Source: Burkholderia paludis (GTDB lineage Bacteria > Pseudomonadota > Gammaproteobacteria > Burkholderiales > Burkholderiaceae). Taken from it: 64,000 nucleotides of DNA. A program made the translations under genes and the position numbers. Position 1 is the first letter of the stretch; every line of letters begins with the position of its first letter. The notes under the pieces were generated by a model that was not told where the DNA came from, made no database searches, and was given only the letters and a program-made list of their open reading frames with translations. This document shows, in pieces, positions 30,842-39,542 of the stretch. Location: contig NZ_JPGL01000042.1 of NCBI RefSeq assembly GCF_000732615.1, positions 1 to 64,000 on the forward strand, read 5' to 3'.

Positions 30842-31174
30842 TCACGCGCGCGGCTGCAGCGCGATGACCGCCATCCCGCCGAGCGCGAGCACCGCGCCGG
30901 CCACGTCCCAGCGGGTCAGCGCGACGCCGTCGACCACCCGCAGCCAGATCAGCGCAACGGCGATATACACGCCGCCGTACGCCGCGTAGGTGCGCCCCGC
31001 CGCGCTCGGGTGCAGCGTCAGCAGCCACGCGAACAGCGCGAGCGACAGCGCGGCCGGCACCAGCAGCCAGGCCGGGCGCCCGGCTTTCAGCACGAGCCAC
31101 GGCAGGTAGCAGCCGACGATTTCGGCCAGCGCGGTGGCGGCAAACAGCGCCGCGATCCTCATCAGTTCGGTCAT
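30842..31174 (-). CDS. YnfA-family (UPF0060) membrane protein
   Basis: A 110-aa protein with four membrane helices in the YnfA/UPF0060 pattern: LFAATALAEIVGCYLPWLVL, then AALSLALFAWLLTLHP, AAYGGVYIAVALIWLRVVDG and AGAVLALGGMAVIAL. The family belongs to the small-multidrug-resistance fold; its function is not established. GAGG lies 6 bases before the ATG at 31174, so the longer frame to 31297 is rejected. Confidence 0.88.
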   Translation of the reverse strand: MTELMRIAALFAATALAEIVGCYLPWLVLKAGRPAWLLVPAALSLALFAWLLTLHPSAAGRTYAAYGGVYIAVALIWLRVVDGVALTRWDVAGAVLALGGMAVIALQPRA

Positions 31175-31278
31175 CCGGTTCCTCGCGAATTCACCCCCGC
31201 CAACGGGGTTGCGCGGGCTCGCCGCGCGCCGCCGATCATACCCGAGCGGCCCCCGCCGGACGGGCGTCTCCCGGCAAT

Positions 31279-31308
31279 TTGCACGATCATCCGTCATCGT
31301 GCTATCAT
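31279..31308 (+). promoter_or_regulatory. Sigma70-like promoter before the 6S RNA candidate
   Basis: TTGCAC (31279-31284) and TATCAT (31303-31308) with an 18-base spacer. Initiation would fall near 31315, some 25 bases before the folded RNA region and 386 bases before the MFS start codon. Confidence 0.65.
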
Positions 31309-31340
31309 GTCGCCTGTTTCAACATTCAATCTCTGTCTAT

Positions 31341-31530
31341 TCGATTTCGAGAGAAGTCCGTCCGCGTGTTGCGGGCCGGCCCTTCGACCGAAATTGCATC
31401 CACAGGAAAGCCCGCCCGACAGGCCCGCTTTTCTCGTTTCGCTGCCCCTCCGGGGTGCTCGCCGGAACGCCGGACATCGTCCGCGCCGGCATCTGCCGCC
31501 TGCATCACGCGGCCCATTCTTCATGAGCGC
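31341..31530 (+). ncRNA. ssrS: Candidate 6S RNA (about 185 nt)
   Basis: The segment folds like 6S RNA. Its ends pair through GAAG/CTTC (31353-31356 with 31519-31522), CCGCGTG/CACGCGG (31362-31368 with 31506-31512), GCGG/CCGC (31371-31374 with 31496-31499) and GCCGGC/GCCGGC (31375-31380 with 31485-31490). A large unpaired centre and apical hairpins follow. By memory alignment, GCGGGCC...GACCGAAATTGCATCCACA resembles the E. coli 6S stretch GCGGGCC...GAGCCGATATTTCATACCACA. Size fits the 183 nt of E. coli. 6S RNA binds sigma70 RNA polymerase in stationary phase. As in E. coli, a protein gene follows on the same strand. Not verified by covariance search. Confidence 0.5.
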
Positions 31531-31700
31531 ACTGTCGCGACGGCCCGCCGGGCCCGCGTCGAAGCAGTCCCTTCAGGCTCTTTACCGCCCGTTGTGCAGT
31601 AAGTGCTTAATGGTTTGCCCCGACGCGCCGCACACGACACCACGCTCGCCGGCAAACCGTGTCGGACGGCCCGCCCGTTCCGGCGCAGTCAAAGGAGTGC

Positions 31701-33188
31701 ATGACCTTGACCGCAACACACGTCAGCCCGACCGCTGCTGCTCCCTCCGCCTCGCCGTCCGGCGAGGCCCCACTCGCCGCCGACGACATCACCGTCGTCG
31801 ACCAGAGCCTCCTCAAGCGCGCCGTCAGCGCGATGGCCATCGGCAATGCGATGGAATGGTTCGACTTCGGCGTCTACAGCTACATCGCCGTCACGCTCGG
31901 CAAGGTGTTCTTCCCGTCCAGCAGCCCGTCCGCGCAATTGCTCGCGACCTTCGGCACGTTCGCGGCCGCGTTCCTCGTGCGCCCGCTCGGCGGCATGGTG
32001 TTCGGCCCGCTCGGCGATCGCATCGGCCGCCAGCGCGTGCTCGCCGCCACGATGATCATGATGGCCGTCGGCACCTTCGCGATCGGCCTGATTCCCAGCT
32101 ACGCGTCCATCGGCATCATGGCGCCCGTGCTGCTGCTCGTCGCGCGTCTCGTGCAGGGTTTCTCGACCGGCGGCGAATACGGCGGCGCAGCCACCTTCAT
32201 CGCCGAATTCTCGACCGACAAGCGGCGCGGCTTCATGGGCAGCTTCCTCGAGTTCGGTACGCTGATCGGCTACGTGCTGGGGGCCGGCGTCGTCGCGCTG
32301 CTCACCGCGTCGCTGTCGCAGGAAGCGCTGCTGTCGTGGGGCTGGCGCGTGCCGTTCCTGATCGCCGGCCCGCTCGGCCTGATCGGCCTCTACATCCGGA
32401 TGAAGCTCGAGGAAACGCCCGCGTTCAAGCGCCAGGCCGAAGCGCGCGAAGCGCAGGACAAGGCCGTGCCGAAGGCGCGCTTCCGCGACACGCTGATGCG
32501 CAACTGGCGCGCGCTGCTGCTGTGCGTCGGCCTCGTGCTGATCTTCAACGTGACCGACTACATGGTGCTGTCGTACCTGCCGAGCTTCATGTCGTCGACA
32601 CTGCACTTCGACGAATCGCACAGCCTCGTGCTCGTGCTGATCGTGATGGTGCTGATGATGCCGATGACGCTCGCCGCGGGCCGCCTGTCCGACAAGGTCG
32701 GCCGCAAGCCCGTGATGCTCGCCGGCTGTATCGGCCTGCTCGCGCTGTCGATTCCGTCGATGACGCTGATCCATGCGGGCACCACGGCCTCGGTGTTCGG
32801 CGGCCTGCTGATCCTCGGCGTGCTGCTGTCGTGCTTTACCGGCGTGATGCCGTCGGCGCTGCCGGCGCTGTTCCCGACCGAGATCCGCTACGGCGCGCTC
32901 GCGATCGGCTTCAACGTGTCGGTGTCGCTGTTCGGCGGCACGACGCCGCTCGTGACCGCGTGGCTCGTCGACTTGACCCACAACCTGATGATGCCCGCGT
33001 ACTACATGATGGGCGCGGCCGTGATCGGCATCGTGTCGGTGCTCGCGCTCGCCGAAACCGCGCGCCAGCCGCTCAAGGGCTCGCCGCCGGCCGTCGCGAC
33101 GCGCCGCGAAGCCCACCAGTTGGCGCGCCAGATGCGCGAGGACGACGATGCGCAGCCGTATGGCGTCGTATCGACCGCGCGCGCCTGA
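31701..33188 (+). CDS. ProP-type MFS metabolite:proton symporter
   Basis: A 495-aa protein of the metabolite:H+ symporter branch, which includes ProP, KgtP and ShiA. It has twelve predicted helices, the opening signature GNAMEWFDFGVYSYIAVTLG, the loop motif GPLGDRIGRQRVL, and FSTGGEYGGAATFIAEF in helix five. Closest in feel to ProP (proline/betaine), but it lacks ProP's C-terminal coiled coil, so osmotic sensing is unlikely. AAAGGAG precedes ATG 31701; an in-frame ATG at 31659 has no ribosome site. It follows the 6S RNA candidate and ends in a strong terminator. Confidence 0.85.
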   Translation: MTLTATHVSPTAAAPSASPSGEAPLAADDITVVDQSLLKRAVSAMAIGNAMEWFDFGVYSYIAVTLGKVFFPSSSPSAQLLATFGTFAAAFLVRPLGGMVFGPLGDRIGRQRVLAATMIMMAVGTFAIGLIPSYASIGIMAPVLLLVARLVQGFSTGGEYGGAATFIAEFSTDKRRGFMGSFLEFGTLIGYVLGAGVVALLTASLSQEALLSWGWRVPFLIAGPLGLIGLYIRMKLEETPAFKRQAEAREAQDKAVPKARFRDTLMRNWRALLLCVGLVLIFNVTDYMVLSYLPSFMSSTLHFDESHSLVLVLIVMVLMMPMTLAAGRLSDKVGRKPVMLAGCIGLLALSIPSMTLIHAGTTASVFGGLLILGVLLSCFTGVMPSALPALFPTEIRYGALAIGFNVSVSLFGGTTPLVTAWLVDLTHNLMMPAYYMMGAAVIGIVSVLALAETARQPLKGSPPAVATRREAHQLARQMREDDDAQPYGVVSTARA

Positions 33189-33244
33189 GCGTCGACCATG
33201 AAAAAGGCCCCGGCCGAAGCCGGGGCCCGATCGAACCCGATCCG

Positions 33245-33277
33245 CCCGACCGGCTCGCGCCGGCCGGGCTTTTTTTC
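33245..33277 (+). terminator. Terminator after the ProP-type gene
   Basis: CCCG-A-CCGGC (33245-33254) pairs with GCCGG-C-CGGG (33259-33268) around a TCGC loop, followed by CTTTTTTTT. A second GC-rich hairpin, GGCCCCGGC with GCCGGGGCC (33207-33227), lies just before it. Confidence 0.88.
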
Positions 33278-33298
33278 AGCGATCCGCCTCAAGCGCGC

Positions 33299-33493
33299 TC
33301 ATGCCTGCGCCTCGCAGTGACGGCAGAAGATCAGTGCGCGCGAGCGCGACACCGCCGCCTGTGCGCCTCGGGTCGCGACGATCAGTCCGATCTGGCCGAG
33401 ATTGAAGTCGCGCTCGACCATCAGTTGCGTCAGCGCGGCAAGCGGCAACACGACGGACGGGTGGTACAGGCTCGATTCGATCAGGGCTTTCAT
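33299..33493 (-). CDS. Small protein with C-terminal CxxC, unknown function
   Basis: A 64-aa protein starting at ATG 33493, with GGAG 7 bases upstream (an ATG at 33505 lacks such a site). The sequence is not biased and reads like a folded domain: MKALIESSLYHPSVVLPLAA, then a DFNLGQIGLIVATRG segment. It ends in CRHC, a possible metal or redox pair. I do not recognise the family. It stands alone, facing the terminator of the ProP-type gene. Confidence 0.6.
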   Translation of the reverse strand: MKALIESSLYHPSVVLPLAALTQLMVERDFNLGQIGLIVATRGAQAAVSRSRALIFCRHCEAQA

Positions 33494-33681
33494 GTTCGGC
33501 TCCATCAGGCAACGCGTGATTCGATGGAGTGAATTCTAGGGATCGGCCGGCCCCGGATAAACCGCGCGAATGCGAAGTCACTTGTCAGCGTTCGCGAACA
33601 ATCGGCAGCGGTTTGCCCGCCCGGGCCCGGCGCGCGCCGGATCTCGGCCCGCGGCGGTCGATCGCCCCGCGCGAACCGGCC

Positions 33682-34311
33682 TCAGACCAGCGGCGTCCCG
33701 ACGAACGCCGGCAGCGCTTCCGCCCGGGCCGAATGCGCGGCCAGCGCCGGATAGCGGGCCGGATCGATCCGCGCGAGCGCCGGGTAATCGGCCGCCATGA
33801 ACTGCGTGAAGCGCCACGCCACCGCGACCGTCACGTCGGATTGCAGCGGACGCGCGCCGCCCAGCCAGCCGTTCGCCGCCGCCACGAGCGGCTCCAGTGC
33901 GCCGTACGCCCCTTCGAGCTGGCCCATCACGCGCTCGAGCCACGGCGCGTGCTGCTTGTCGGCCGGGCGCAGCGCCTGCTCGTAGATGACCTGCACGGTC
34001 TTCTCGGCCGCCGCCAGCGCAAAACCGACCGGCACGAGCGCCCGCAGCCGCGCCTCCGCGGCGTCGGGCAGCAGGCGCCGCTCCGGCTCAACCAGGTGAT
34101 CGAGATAGTCGACGATCAGCGACGAATCGAGCAGCGTCGTGCCGTCGCCGGTCACGAGCGTCGGCGCCTTGACGACCGGGTTGAGCGCCTTGAACTGCTC
34201 GAAATGACGGAATACCGAAACCGGCTCGTGTTCGAACGGCAGGTCGAGCAGCTTCGCCGAAATGGCGACACGTCGCACGAATGGGGAATCCAGCATGCCG
34301 ATCAGCTTCAT
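33682..34311 (-). CDS. Glutathione S-transferase family protein
   Basis: A 209-aa GST-fold protein: thioredoxin-like N domain (MKLIGMLDSPFVRRVAISAK, with the cis-proline region KAPTLV and glutathione gamma-Glu site LLDSSLIVDYLD) and an all-helical C domain. Position-10 serine (DSPFVRR) suggests a serine-type active site as in zeta/beta-like bacterial enzymes. Substrate is unknown. ATG 34311 is conserved for the fold; the frame extending to 34392 adds basic residues only. Confidence 0.88.
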   Translation of the reverse strand: MKLIGMLDSPFVRRVAISAKLLDLPFEHEPVSVFRHFEQFKALNPVVKAPTLVTGDGTTLLDSSLIVDYLDHLVEPERRLLPDAAEARLRALVPVGFALAAAEKTVQVIYEQALRPADKQHAPWLERVMGQLEGAYGALEPLVAAANGWLGGARPLQSDVTVAVAWRFTQFMAADYPALARIDPARYPALAAHSARAEALPAFVGTPLV

Positions 34312-34475
34312 CGCAAACGCTCCGCTCGAGGGGAATGGGACCGACGACTGTAGCAGCGTTGCACCGCGCCGCCTAGATCGCTTGATACGCATCAGCCGGC
34401 CGCAGATCGGACTCCCGCTGCGCGGCTACAGTGGCCATAATGCAGATTCACGCCCCTTCCGCCCCAAGGTTCGCC

Positions 34476-35687
34476 ATGTGGTATGCCCTCGTCGAGCAGC
34501 AGCGGGAATGGATGCGCGCCTGGCGCGCCGCGACGCGGCATGCGTTCGACGCGTGGCCCCCGACGACGCTGCCGCACGCCGCCGCGTCGTGCTACGACGA
34601 TCTGTTCGAGCCGTTGCTCGGACGGCCGGCCGGCCCGCCGCGCTTCGACATCGGGTGGCCGGACCTCGGCGAGCGCATCGTCGCGCGCACGCCGTTCTGC
34701 GACCTGCGGCGTTTCACGCGCCCCGACACACGGCGTACGGTGCTGCTGTGCGCGCCGCTGGCCGGGCACGCGGCCGTGATGATGCGGGAAACCGTGGAAA
34801 CACTGCTCGCCGACGGCGACGTCTGCGTGACCGACTGGCGCAACGCGCGCGACGTGCCGCTCGCGTCGGGCCGCTTCGGGCTCGACGAATACGTGGCGAC
34901 GCTCGACGGCTTCGTCGACGGGCTCGCGCACGACGAGCGGCCGCTGCATGTCGTCGCCGTGTGCCAGGCGACCGTGCCGGCGCTCGGCGCCCTCGCCCTG
35001 CGCGCCGCACGCGGCCTCGCGCCGCCCGCGAGCATCACGCTGATCGGCGGCCCGCTCGACGCCCGCCTGAATCCGAGCTCGCTCGGCAGCGCCGCGGCCG
35101 CGCACTCGCTCGGCTGGTGCCGCCGCTACCTGATCGACGTCGTGCCGCCCGGCTTCACCGGGCACGGCCGCCACGTGTTCCCGACCTACCTGCAACAGGG
35201 CGAGATCGCCCTCCTGTATCCGCGGCGCTTCCTGACGCTGATCGAGGCCTACGCGCTGGCCGCGTCGCGCTTCGACATGGCCGGGCTCGCCGCGGCGCGG
35301 CGGGCGCTGCTCGAATACACCGCGCTGCTCGACATGCCGGCCGAGTATTTCCTCGACACGATCGACATCGTGTTCCAGCGCATGAGTCTCGCCAACGGCA
35401 CGTGGGAGGTAGGCGGCCGGCGGATCGAGCCGGCCGCGCTGCGCGGCGTCACGCTGCTGACCGTCGAAGGCGCCTGCGACGCGGTCACGGGCGCCGGCCA
35501 GACGCATGCGGCGCTCGACATGTGCGGCGGCCTCACGGCCGACGAGCGCTATCGCATCGACGTCGACGATTGCGATCACTACGGGCTGTTTACGGGAGCG
35601 CGCTGGCACGGCAACGTCCATCCGGCGCTGCAGCGCGCGTTCGCCCTGGCCGAGGCCGACCGCCCGCACGGGCTCAGGCGGACGTGA
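34476..35687 (+). CDS. phaZ: Intracellular polyhydroxybutyrate depolymerase
   Basis: PhaZ mobilises stored poly-3-hydroxybutyrate granules. The 403-aa protein matches the i-PHB depolymerase family: N-terminal MWYALVEQQREWMRAW, LLCAPLAGHAAVMMR, VYVTDWxxAR-type segment (VCVTDWRNARDVP), nucleophile C163 in VAVCQATVPALG (a cysteine replaces the usual lipase serine, as in Cupriavidus PhaZ1), D335 in EGACDAVTGAGQT and H368 in DCDHYGLF. AAGG lies 7 bases before ATG 34476, which matches the family N-terminus better than the earlier ATG at 34440. Its 3' end overlaps the opposing phosphoribosyltransferase gene by 14 bases. Confidence 0.88.
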   Translation: MWYALVEQQREWMRAWRAATRHAFDAWPPTTLPHAAASCYDDLFEPLLGRPAGPPRFDIGWPDLGERIVARTPFCDLRRFTRPDTRRTVLLCAPLAGHAAVMMRETVETLLADGDVCVTDWRNARDVPLASGRFGLDEYVATLDGFVDGLAHDERPLHVVAVCQATVPALGALALRAARGLAPPASITLIGGPLDARLNPSSLGSAAAAHSLGWCRRYLIDVVPPGFTGHGRHVFPTYLQQGEIALLYPRRFLTLIEAYALAASRFDMAGLAAARRALLEYTALLDMPAEYFLDTIDIVFQRMSLANGTWEVGGRRIEPAALRGVTLLTVEGACDAVTGAGQTHAALDMCGGLTADERYRIDVDDCDHYGLFTGARWHGNVHPALQRAFALAEADRPHGLRRT

Positions 35688-36339
35688 TGCCGGGTCGGAG
35701 ACGGGCCGCGTCGAGCAATGCGCGCACCTCGTCGTCGCTCGTCTGCTCGAAGCACGCGTAGAACTGGCTGATCCCGAAGAACGACGACGGCTGCGACACC
35801 GCGACGAACGCGTCCGCCAGATCGTCGAACGCATGCCGCGCACCCGCCGGCGCAACCGGCGCGGCCGCCACGACGCGCGCGGGACGACGCTCGCGCAGCG
35901 CCTGCAGCGCGACGCGCATCGACGCACCGGTCGCAATACCGTCGTCGACGACGATCGCCACGCGTCCGTCGACCGACAGCGGCGGCGCGGCGCCCCGATA
36001 CAGTGCTTCGCGGCGATGCAGTTCGGCCGTCTCGCGCGCGATCACGTCGGCGAGCTGCGTGTCGGACACGTTCATCGAACGGAGCACCGAACGCTGCAGA
36101 TGAATCGCGCCGCCCGTCGCGATCGCCCCCATCGCGAGTTCGGGATCGTACGGCACGCCGAGCTTGCGCACGACCAGCACGTCGAGCGGCGCGCGCAGCG
36201 CGCAGGCAACCGGATACGCGACGGGCACGCCGCCGCGCGGCAATGCGAGCACGACGACGTCGCGACGCCCCGCGTAATCGCCCAATGCATCGGCCAGCTG
36301 GCGGCCCGCATCGGCGCGGTCGGCAAACCACTCGGTCAC
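35674..36339 (-). CDS. Phosphoribosyltransferase-domain protein
   Basis: A 221-aa type I PRT-fold protein. The PRPP-binding loop VAIVVDDGIATGAS is clear, and the N-terminal VVLALPRGGVPVAYPVA strand-loop is typical of the family seen near PHB or stress genes in Burkholderia. The nucleobase is not predictable. The start is GTG 36339, with GGAG 6 bases upstream. It converges on phaZ with a 14-base 3' overlap. Confidence 0.82.
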   Translation of the reverse strand: MTEWFADRADAGRQLADALGDYAGRRDVVVLALPRGGVPVAYPVACALRAPLDVLVVRKLGVPYDPELAMGAIATGGAIHLQRSVLRSMNVSDTQLADVIARETAELHRREALYRGAAPPLSVDGRVAIVVDDGIATGASMRVALQALRERRPARVVAAAPVAPAGARHAFDDLADAFVAVSQPSSFFGISQFYACFEQTSDDEVRALLDAARLRPGITSA

Positions 36340-36468
36340 GATCGGCTCCCGGCTGTTGCGCCGGACGCGCGCAACCCGCGTCGGCGCCTGTCAACGAGCA
36401 TGGTTCATCGGCGCGGCCGATGCAAGCGGGGTCACACCGGCGGGCGCAGCGCCCGCCGAAGGCAAGGA

Positions 36469-36978
36469 TCAGAGGCCGCCGGCCTGCCGGTACAGCCGCC
36501 AGAACGACTGTGCATAGGATTGCGCGAGTTCGGGCGCGCGCCGGAACACGTTCACCGTTTCCGCATGCGCGGCCGCGCCTTCGGACAGCGTCGTCAGCGC
36601 GACGCTGTCGTCGACGATCACGAAGCGCGGCGCGGGATCGCCGGGCCGCGAATCGATCGCGACGTCGATGCCTGCGGATTTCAGATAGCCCGCGCCGCTG
36701 TACCTGCCGGCGCGCGGCGAGCGCACGAGCACGACCCGAACCTCGACGCCACGCGCACGCGCCGCGCGCAGCGCGCTCGCGACGGCCGGCTGCACGTGCG
36801 TATGGCCGGCCAGCAGCACGCGGCGCTGCGCTTGCTCGATCAGGCCGACGGTCGCGTCGGCCGCTGCGTTGTCATACGAAAAGTACGTGCCGAGCGATGC
36901 GGCGTCGGACGGCATCGGGCTGGCGTGGACGCTCGCCGCGCAGCAGAGCGCGGCGAGAAGGAAGGCGGCGGATCTCAT
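36469..36978 (-). CDS. Exported phospholipase D-like protein without HKD residues
   Basis: A 169-aa protein with a signal peptide (MRSAAFLLAALCCAASVHAS). The mature part follows a single PLD/nuclease repeat: AADATVGLIEQAQRRVLLAGHTHV, ALRAARARGVEVRVVLV and the strand-loop FVIVDDSVALTTLS. In active enzymes the last segment carries HxKxxxxD; here histidine and lysine are absent (PRFVIVDD), so catalysis is doubtful. It may be a binding or structural derivative. A GC-rich hairpin at 36439-36457 follows the stop. It lies downstream of mdcH but with its own 117-base gap. Start ATG 36978 is chosen by the signal peptide. Confidence 0.62.
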   Translation of the reverse strand: MRSAAFLLAALCCAASVHASPMPSDAASLGTYFSYDNAAADATVGLIEQAQRRVLLAGHTHVQPAVASALRAARARGVEVRVVLVRSPRAGRYSGAGYLKSAGIDVAIDSRPGDPAPRFVIVDDSVALTTLSEGAAAHAETVNVFRRAPELAQSYAQSFWRLYRQAGGL

Positions 36979-37095
36979 GGCGGGCGCCATTGTAGCGACG
37001 CCAGTTCGGGTGGCAAGCGCCCGCGGCGGCGCTGCGGCGCGGGCGCAACACACGGTGCGGAAAACGCGTGCGACGGCGGCCGTCCCGGTCGCCGT

Positions 37096-38028
37096 TCAGC
37101 CCGATGCGACGCGCGCGAGCCAGCTCGCGACGCCGTCGACCGAACGAAAATCCGCCAGGCTGCGCGCCGGCAGCGCCGGATACGCCGCACCGGCCATCTC
37201 GGCGAGCGCGCGGCCGGGGCCGAGTTCGAGAAACGCGGTCGCGCCCGCCTCCACGCACGCGGCAAGACAGGCTGCCCACTCGACCGGCTCCGCGATCTGC
37301 CGCGCGAGCTTGTCGAGACCCGCATCGACATCGAGCACCGATGCGCCGTCGATGCCGGAAAACAGCCGCGTGCCCGGCAGCGGCCGCCGCACGTGCGTTG
37401 CGGCGAGCGACGCGCGGAATCCCGGCACGGCCGCCGCCAGCAGGCGCGTATGCGACGCGATCCGCACGCCCACCGGCGCGACGCGCAGCGCGCCGTCGCG
37501 CGCCGCATCGTCGCCCACCGCGTCGACATCGGCCTGCCGCCCGGCCACCACGAACGCGTCGCCCGGGTTCGCGATCGCGATCGCCGCGTCGCGGCCGTCG
37601 CACAGCCGCGCGAGCTGCGCGCGGGTCAGCCCCCGGACGAACACCATCCGCTCGCCGCCGCCGCTCGCGGCATCCATCGCACGCGCACGCGCATCGGCCA
37701 GGTCGAGCGCGTCCTCGGGCCCGATCATCCCCGCGACGCTCCACGATGCGACTTCGCCGACGCTGTAGCCTGCAACGCAGCGCCGGCGCGGCCACACGGC
37801 ATCGAGCAGCGCGGCGGCCGCGAGCGCCTGGAGCGTGCAGAGGATCTGCGCGGCACGGTTTTCGTGCAGCGCGTCCGTCCCGGCTCGCCGGACCCACTCG
37901 CGCGGATCGTCGCCGAGGAGCCGGCCGGCGTGCGCGAACAGCGCGCCGGCCGCCGGCGCGGCGCCGGTCAGGTCGAACATGTCGGCGCGTTGCGCGCCCT
38001 GCCCCGAGCACAGGATGGCCAGCGTCAT
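37096..38028 (-). CDS. mdcH: Malonate decarboxylase epsilon subunit MdcH (malonyl-CoA:ACP transferase)
   Basis: MdcH loads malonyl groups from malonyl-CoA onto the MdcC carrier to start the cycle. The 310-aa protein is an FabD-type acyltransferase: ILCSGQGAQ at the start and the nucleophile elbow GYSVGEVASW with the active serine; the second catalytic histidine lies in GVRIASHTRLL. The ATG at 38028 overlaps the mdcB stop (ATGA). Last gene of the mdc operon. Reading frames that run further upstream belong to mdcB in another frame. Confidence 0.9.
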   Translation of the reverse strand: MTLAILCSGQGAQRADMFDLTGAAPAAGALFAHAGRLLGDDPREWVRRAGTDALHENRAAQILCTLQALAAAALLDAVWPRRRCVAGYSVGEVASWSVAGMIGPEDALDLADARARAMDAASGGGERMVFVRGLTRAQLARLCDGRDAAIAIANPGDAFVVAGRQADVDAVGDDAARDGALRVAPVGVRIASHTRLLAAAVPGFRASLAATHVRRPLPGTRLFSGIDGASVLDVDAGLDKLARQIAEPVEWAACLAACVEAGATAFLELGPGRALAEMAGAAYPALPARSLADFRSVDGVASWLARVASG

Positions 38029-38891
38029 CGCACCGCCCCGCCGGCTTCGAGCGCATCGACGAAGACGCTCATCGCGAGCAGATCGGCCGCGCCGCCCGGG
38101 CTCAGCCGCCGCGCGACGAACGCAAGATGCACGGCGGCCGCGCGCAGCCGCCAGTCGCGCGCGCGCACGCCGCCGCGCGCCACGAATGCACGGGCGGTCG
38201 CCCGCGCGAAGTCGAGGCCGGCCTGCCCGCCCCGGTGCAGCAGATTCGTGTCGTCGAGCGCGGCAATCAGCGCGAAGCACGCATCGACGCGCGCGGCTTC
38301 CGGATCGTCAGGCAAATCGCGCTTCGCGCGGCGCAGCGCGGGCACCCCGACCGCGTACACGGTCGTGAACCCGTCGGCCGCCTCGCGACGCGCGCCGCCG
38401 ACGCCGTAACGGCGGCTCGCGCGCTCGCCGTGGCTGTCTGGCAAGCGCGGGCCGCCCAGGATATCGGCGCCCCAGCGGCGCGCGACGCACGCGCCGAGCG
38501 TCGTCCCGTCCGGCGCGGCGCCGGGCATCGCACGCCGGCCCGCGGCCGCGCACAGCAGCCCGAGCCCGAAGATCGCGCCGCGATGCGTGTTGACGCCGCC
38601 CGTCGCGGCGAGCATCGCGTGCTCGGCCCGCAGGCCGATCTTGCGCAGCACGGCCATGTCCGCGTCGCGCGCGCCCGCGTCGGCCAGCTCGGCGAAGTAC
38701 GGGCGCAACGCGGCGGCGCTGCGGGCGAACGTCGCGGCATCCATGTCCGAATGACTGCCTGTGTCGACGTGACTGACGAGCCCCGGCTTCGGATAGGTCT
38801 CGATCTCGAGCACGAGACAGCGCTCGGCCAGCCCGGCGATACGCTCGGCGTCGGACGGCGCCGCGACGCGCCGGGCAGCCGATGCGCTCAT
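38025..38891 (-). CDS. mdcB: Triphosphoribosyl-dephospho-CoA synthase MdcB
   Basis: MdcB (CitG family) makes the precursor of the malonate decarboxylase prosthetic group from ATP and dephospho-CoA. The 288-aa protein has the family motifs LEIETYPKPGLVSHVDTGSHSDMD, where the first 20 include the conserved EIETYPKPG, GVNTHRGAIFGLGLL and DTNLLHRGG. Both ends overlap its neighbours by four bases (mdcG upstream, mdcH downstream). Confidence 0.93.
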   Translation of the reverse strand: MSASAARRVAAPSDAERIAGLAERCLVLEIETYPKPGLVSHVDTGSHSDMDAATFARSAAALRPYFAELADAGARDADMAVLRKIGLRAEHAMLAATGGVNTHRGAIFGLGLLCAAAGRRAMPGAAPDGTTLGACVARRWGADILGGPRLPDSHGERASRRYGVGGARREAADGFTTVYAVGVPALRRAKRDLPDDPEAARVDACFALIAALDDTNLLHRGGQAGLDFARATARAFVARGGVRARDWRLRAAAVHLAFVARRLSPGGAADLLAMSVFVDALEAGGAVR

Positions 38892-39541
38892 CGCGCGCCT
38901 CCGGTGAATGCGCCGGCCGGCATCAGTTCGACGGCGCTCGCGGTCTTGACCGCGACTTCGGGCTGGCGCGCATGCAGTTCGCGCCAGTTGACCCCCGCGC
39001 CGTCGGCGCGCAGCAGTTCGCCGTCGATGCGCATCGGCGCACCCGCGTCGATCGCCGCGAGGCCGTCGAGCAGCGGCGCAATCGACGCGGCGTCCGGCAA
39101 CGGAAACACGATGTCGAGATCGGATGCCGCGCCAAGGTACGTCTCGCCCGTCAGCGCCTGCCACGCGAGGCTGCCGAACACGCGGCCCTGCACGCCGCAA
39201 CGCACGCCGAGCGCGTCGAGCGCGCGCAGCGATGCGCGCCACGCGTCGGGCGCGACGGCCAGCACGTCGGCCGGCGCGGGCAGCGGGCCGATCGTCGCGA
39301 GCGCGTCGGCGGCCGCGTTCAGCGCGATACGCCGCTTGCCCGCGGAAGGCGGCAGCGGCAACCCGAGCGGCACGCGGCCGGCCTCGACCTCGTCGGGCGA
39401 TGCGCGGCGCACGATCAGCGGCCAGCCGCGCGCGGCCCACGCCCGCACGCGCGGATCGGCCGCAAGCGCGGGGTCGCGCGCGAACGCCGCGTCCCACCCC
39501 GCCGACGTCAACGTGACGAGCGTGTGGCGGCGCAGCGGCAT
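38888..39541 (-). CDS. mdcG: Phosphoribosyl-dephospho-CoA transferase MdcG (holo-ACP synthase)
   Basis: MdcG attaches the 2'-(5''-phosphoribosyl)-dephospho-CoA group to the serine of MdcC. The 217-aa protein begins MPLRRHTLVTLTSAGW and carries a nucleotidyltransferase-like acidic motif in GAASDLDIVFPL, as in the MdcG/CitX-like family. It starts one base after the mdcE stop. Located between mdcE and mdcB, so all cofactor enzymes are grouped with the enzyme they mature. Confidence 0.92.
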   Translation of the reverse strand: MPLRRHTLVTLTSAGWDAAFARDPALAADPRVRAWAARGWPLIVRRASPDEVEAGRVPLGLPLPPSAGKRRIALNAAADALATIGPLPAPADVLAVAPDAWRASLRALDALGVRCGVQGRVFGSLAWQALTGETYLGAASDLDIVFPLPDAASIAPLLDGLAAIDAGAPMRIDGELLRADGAGVNWRELHARQPEVAVKTASAVELMPAGAFTGGAR

Positions 39542-39542
39542 G

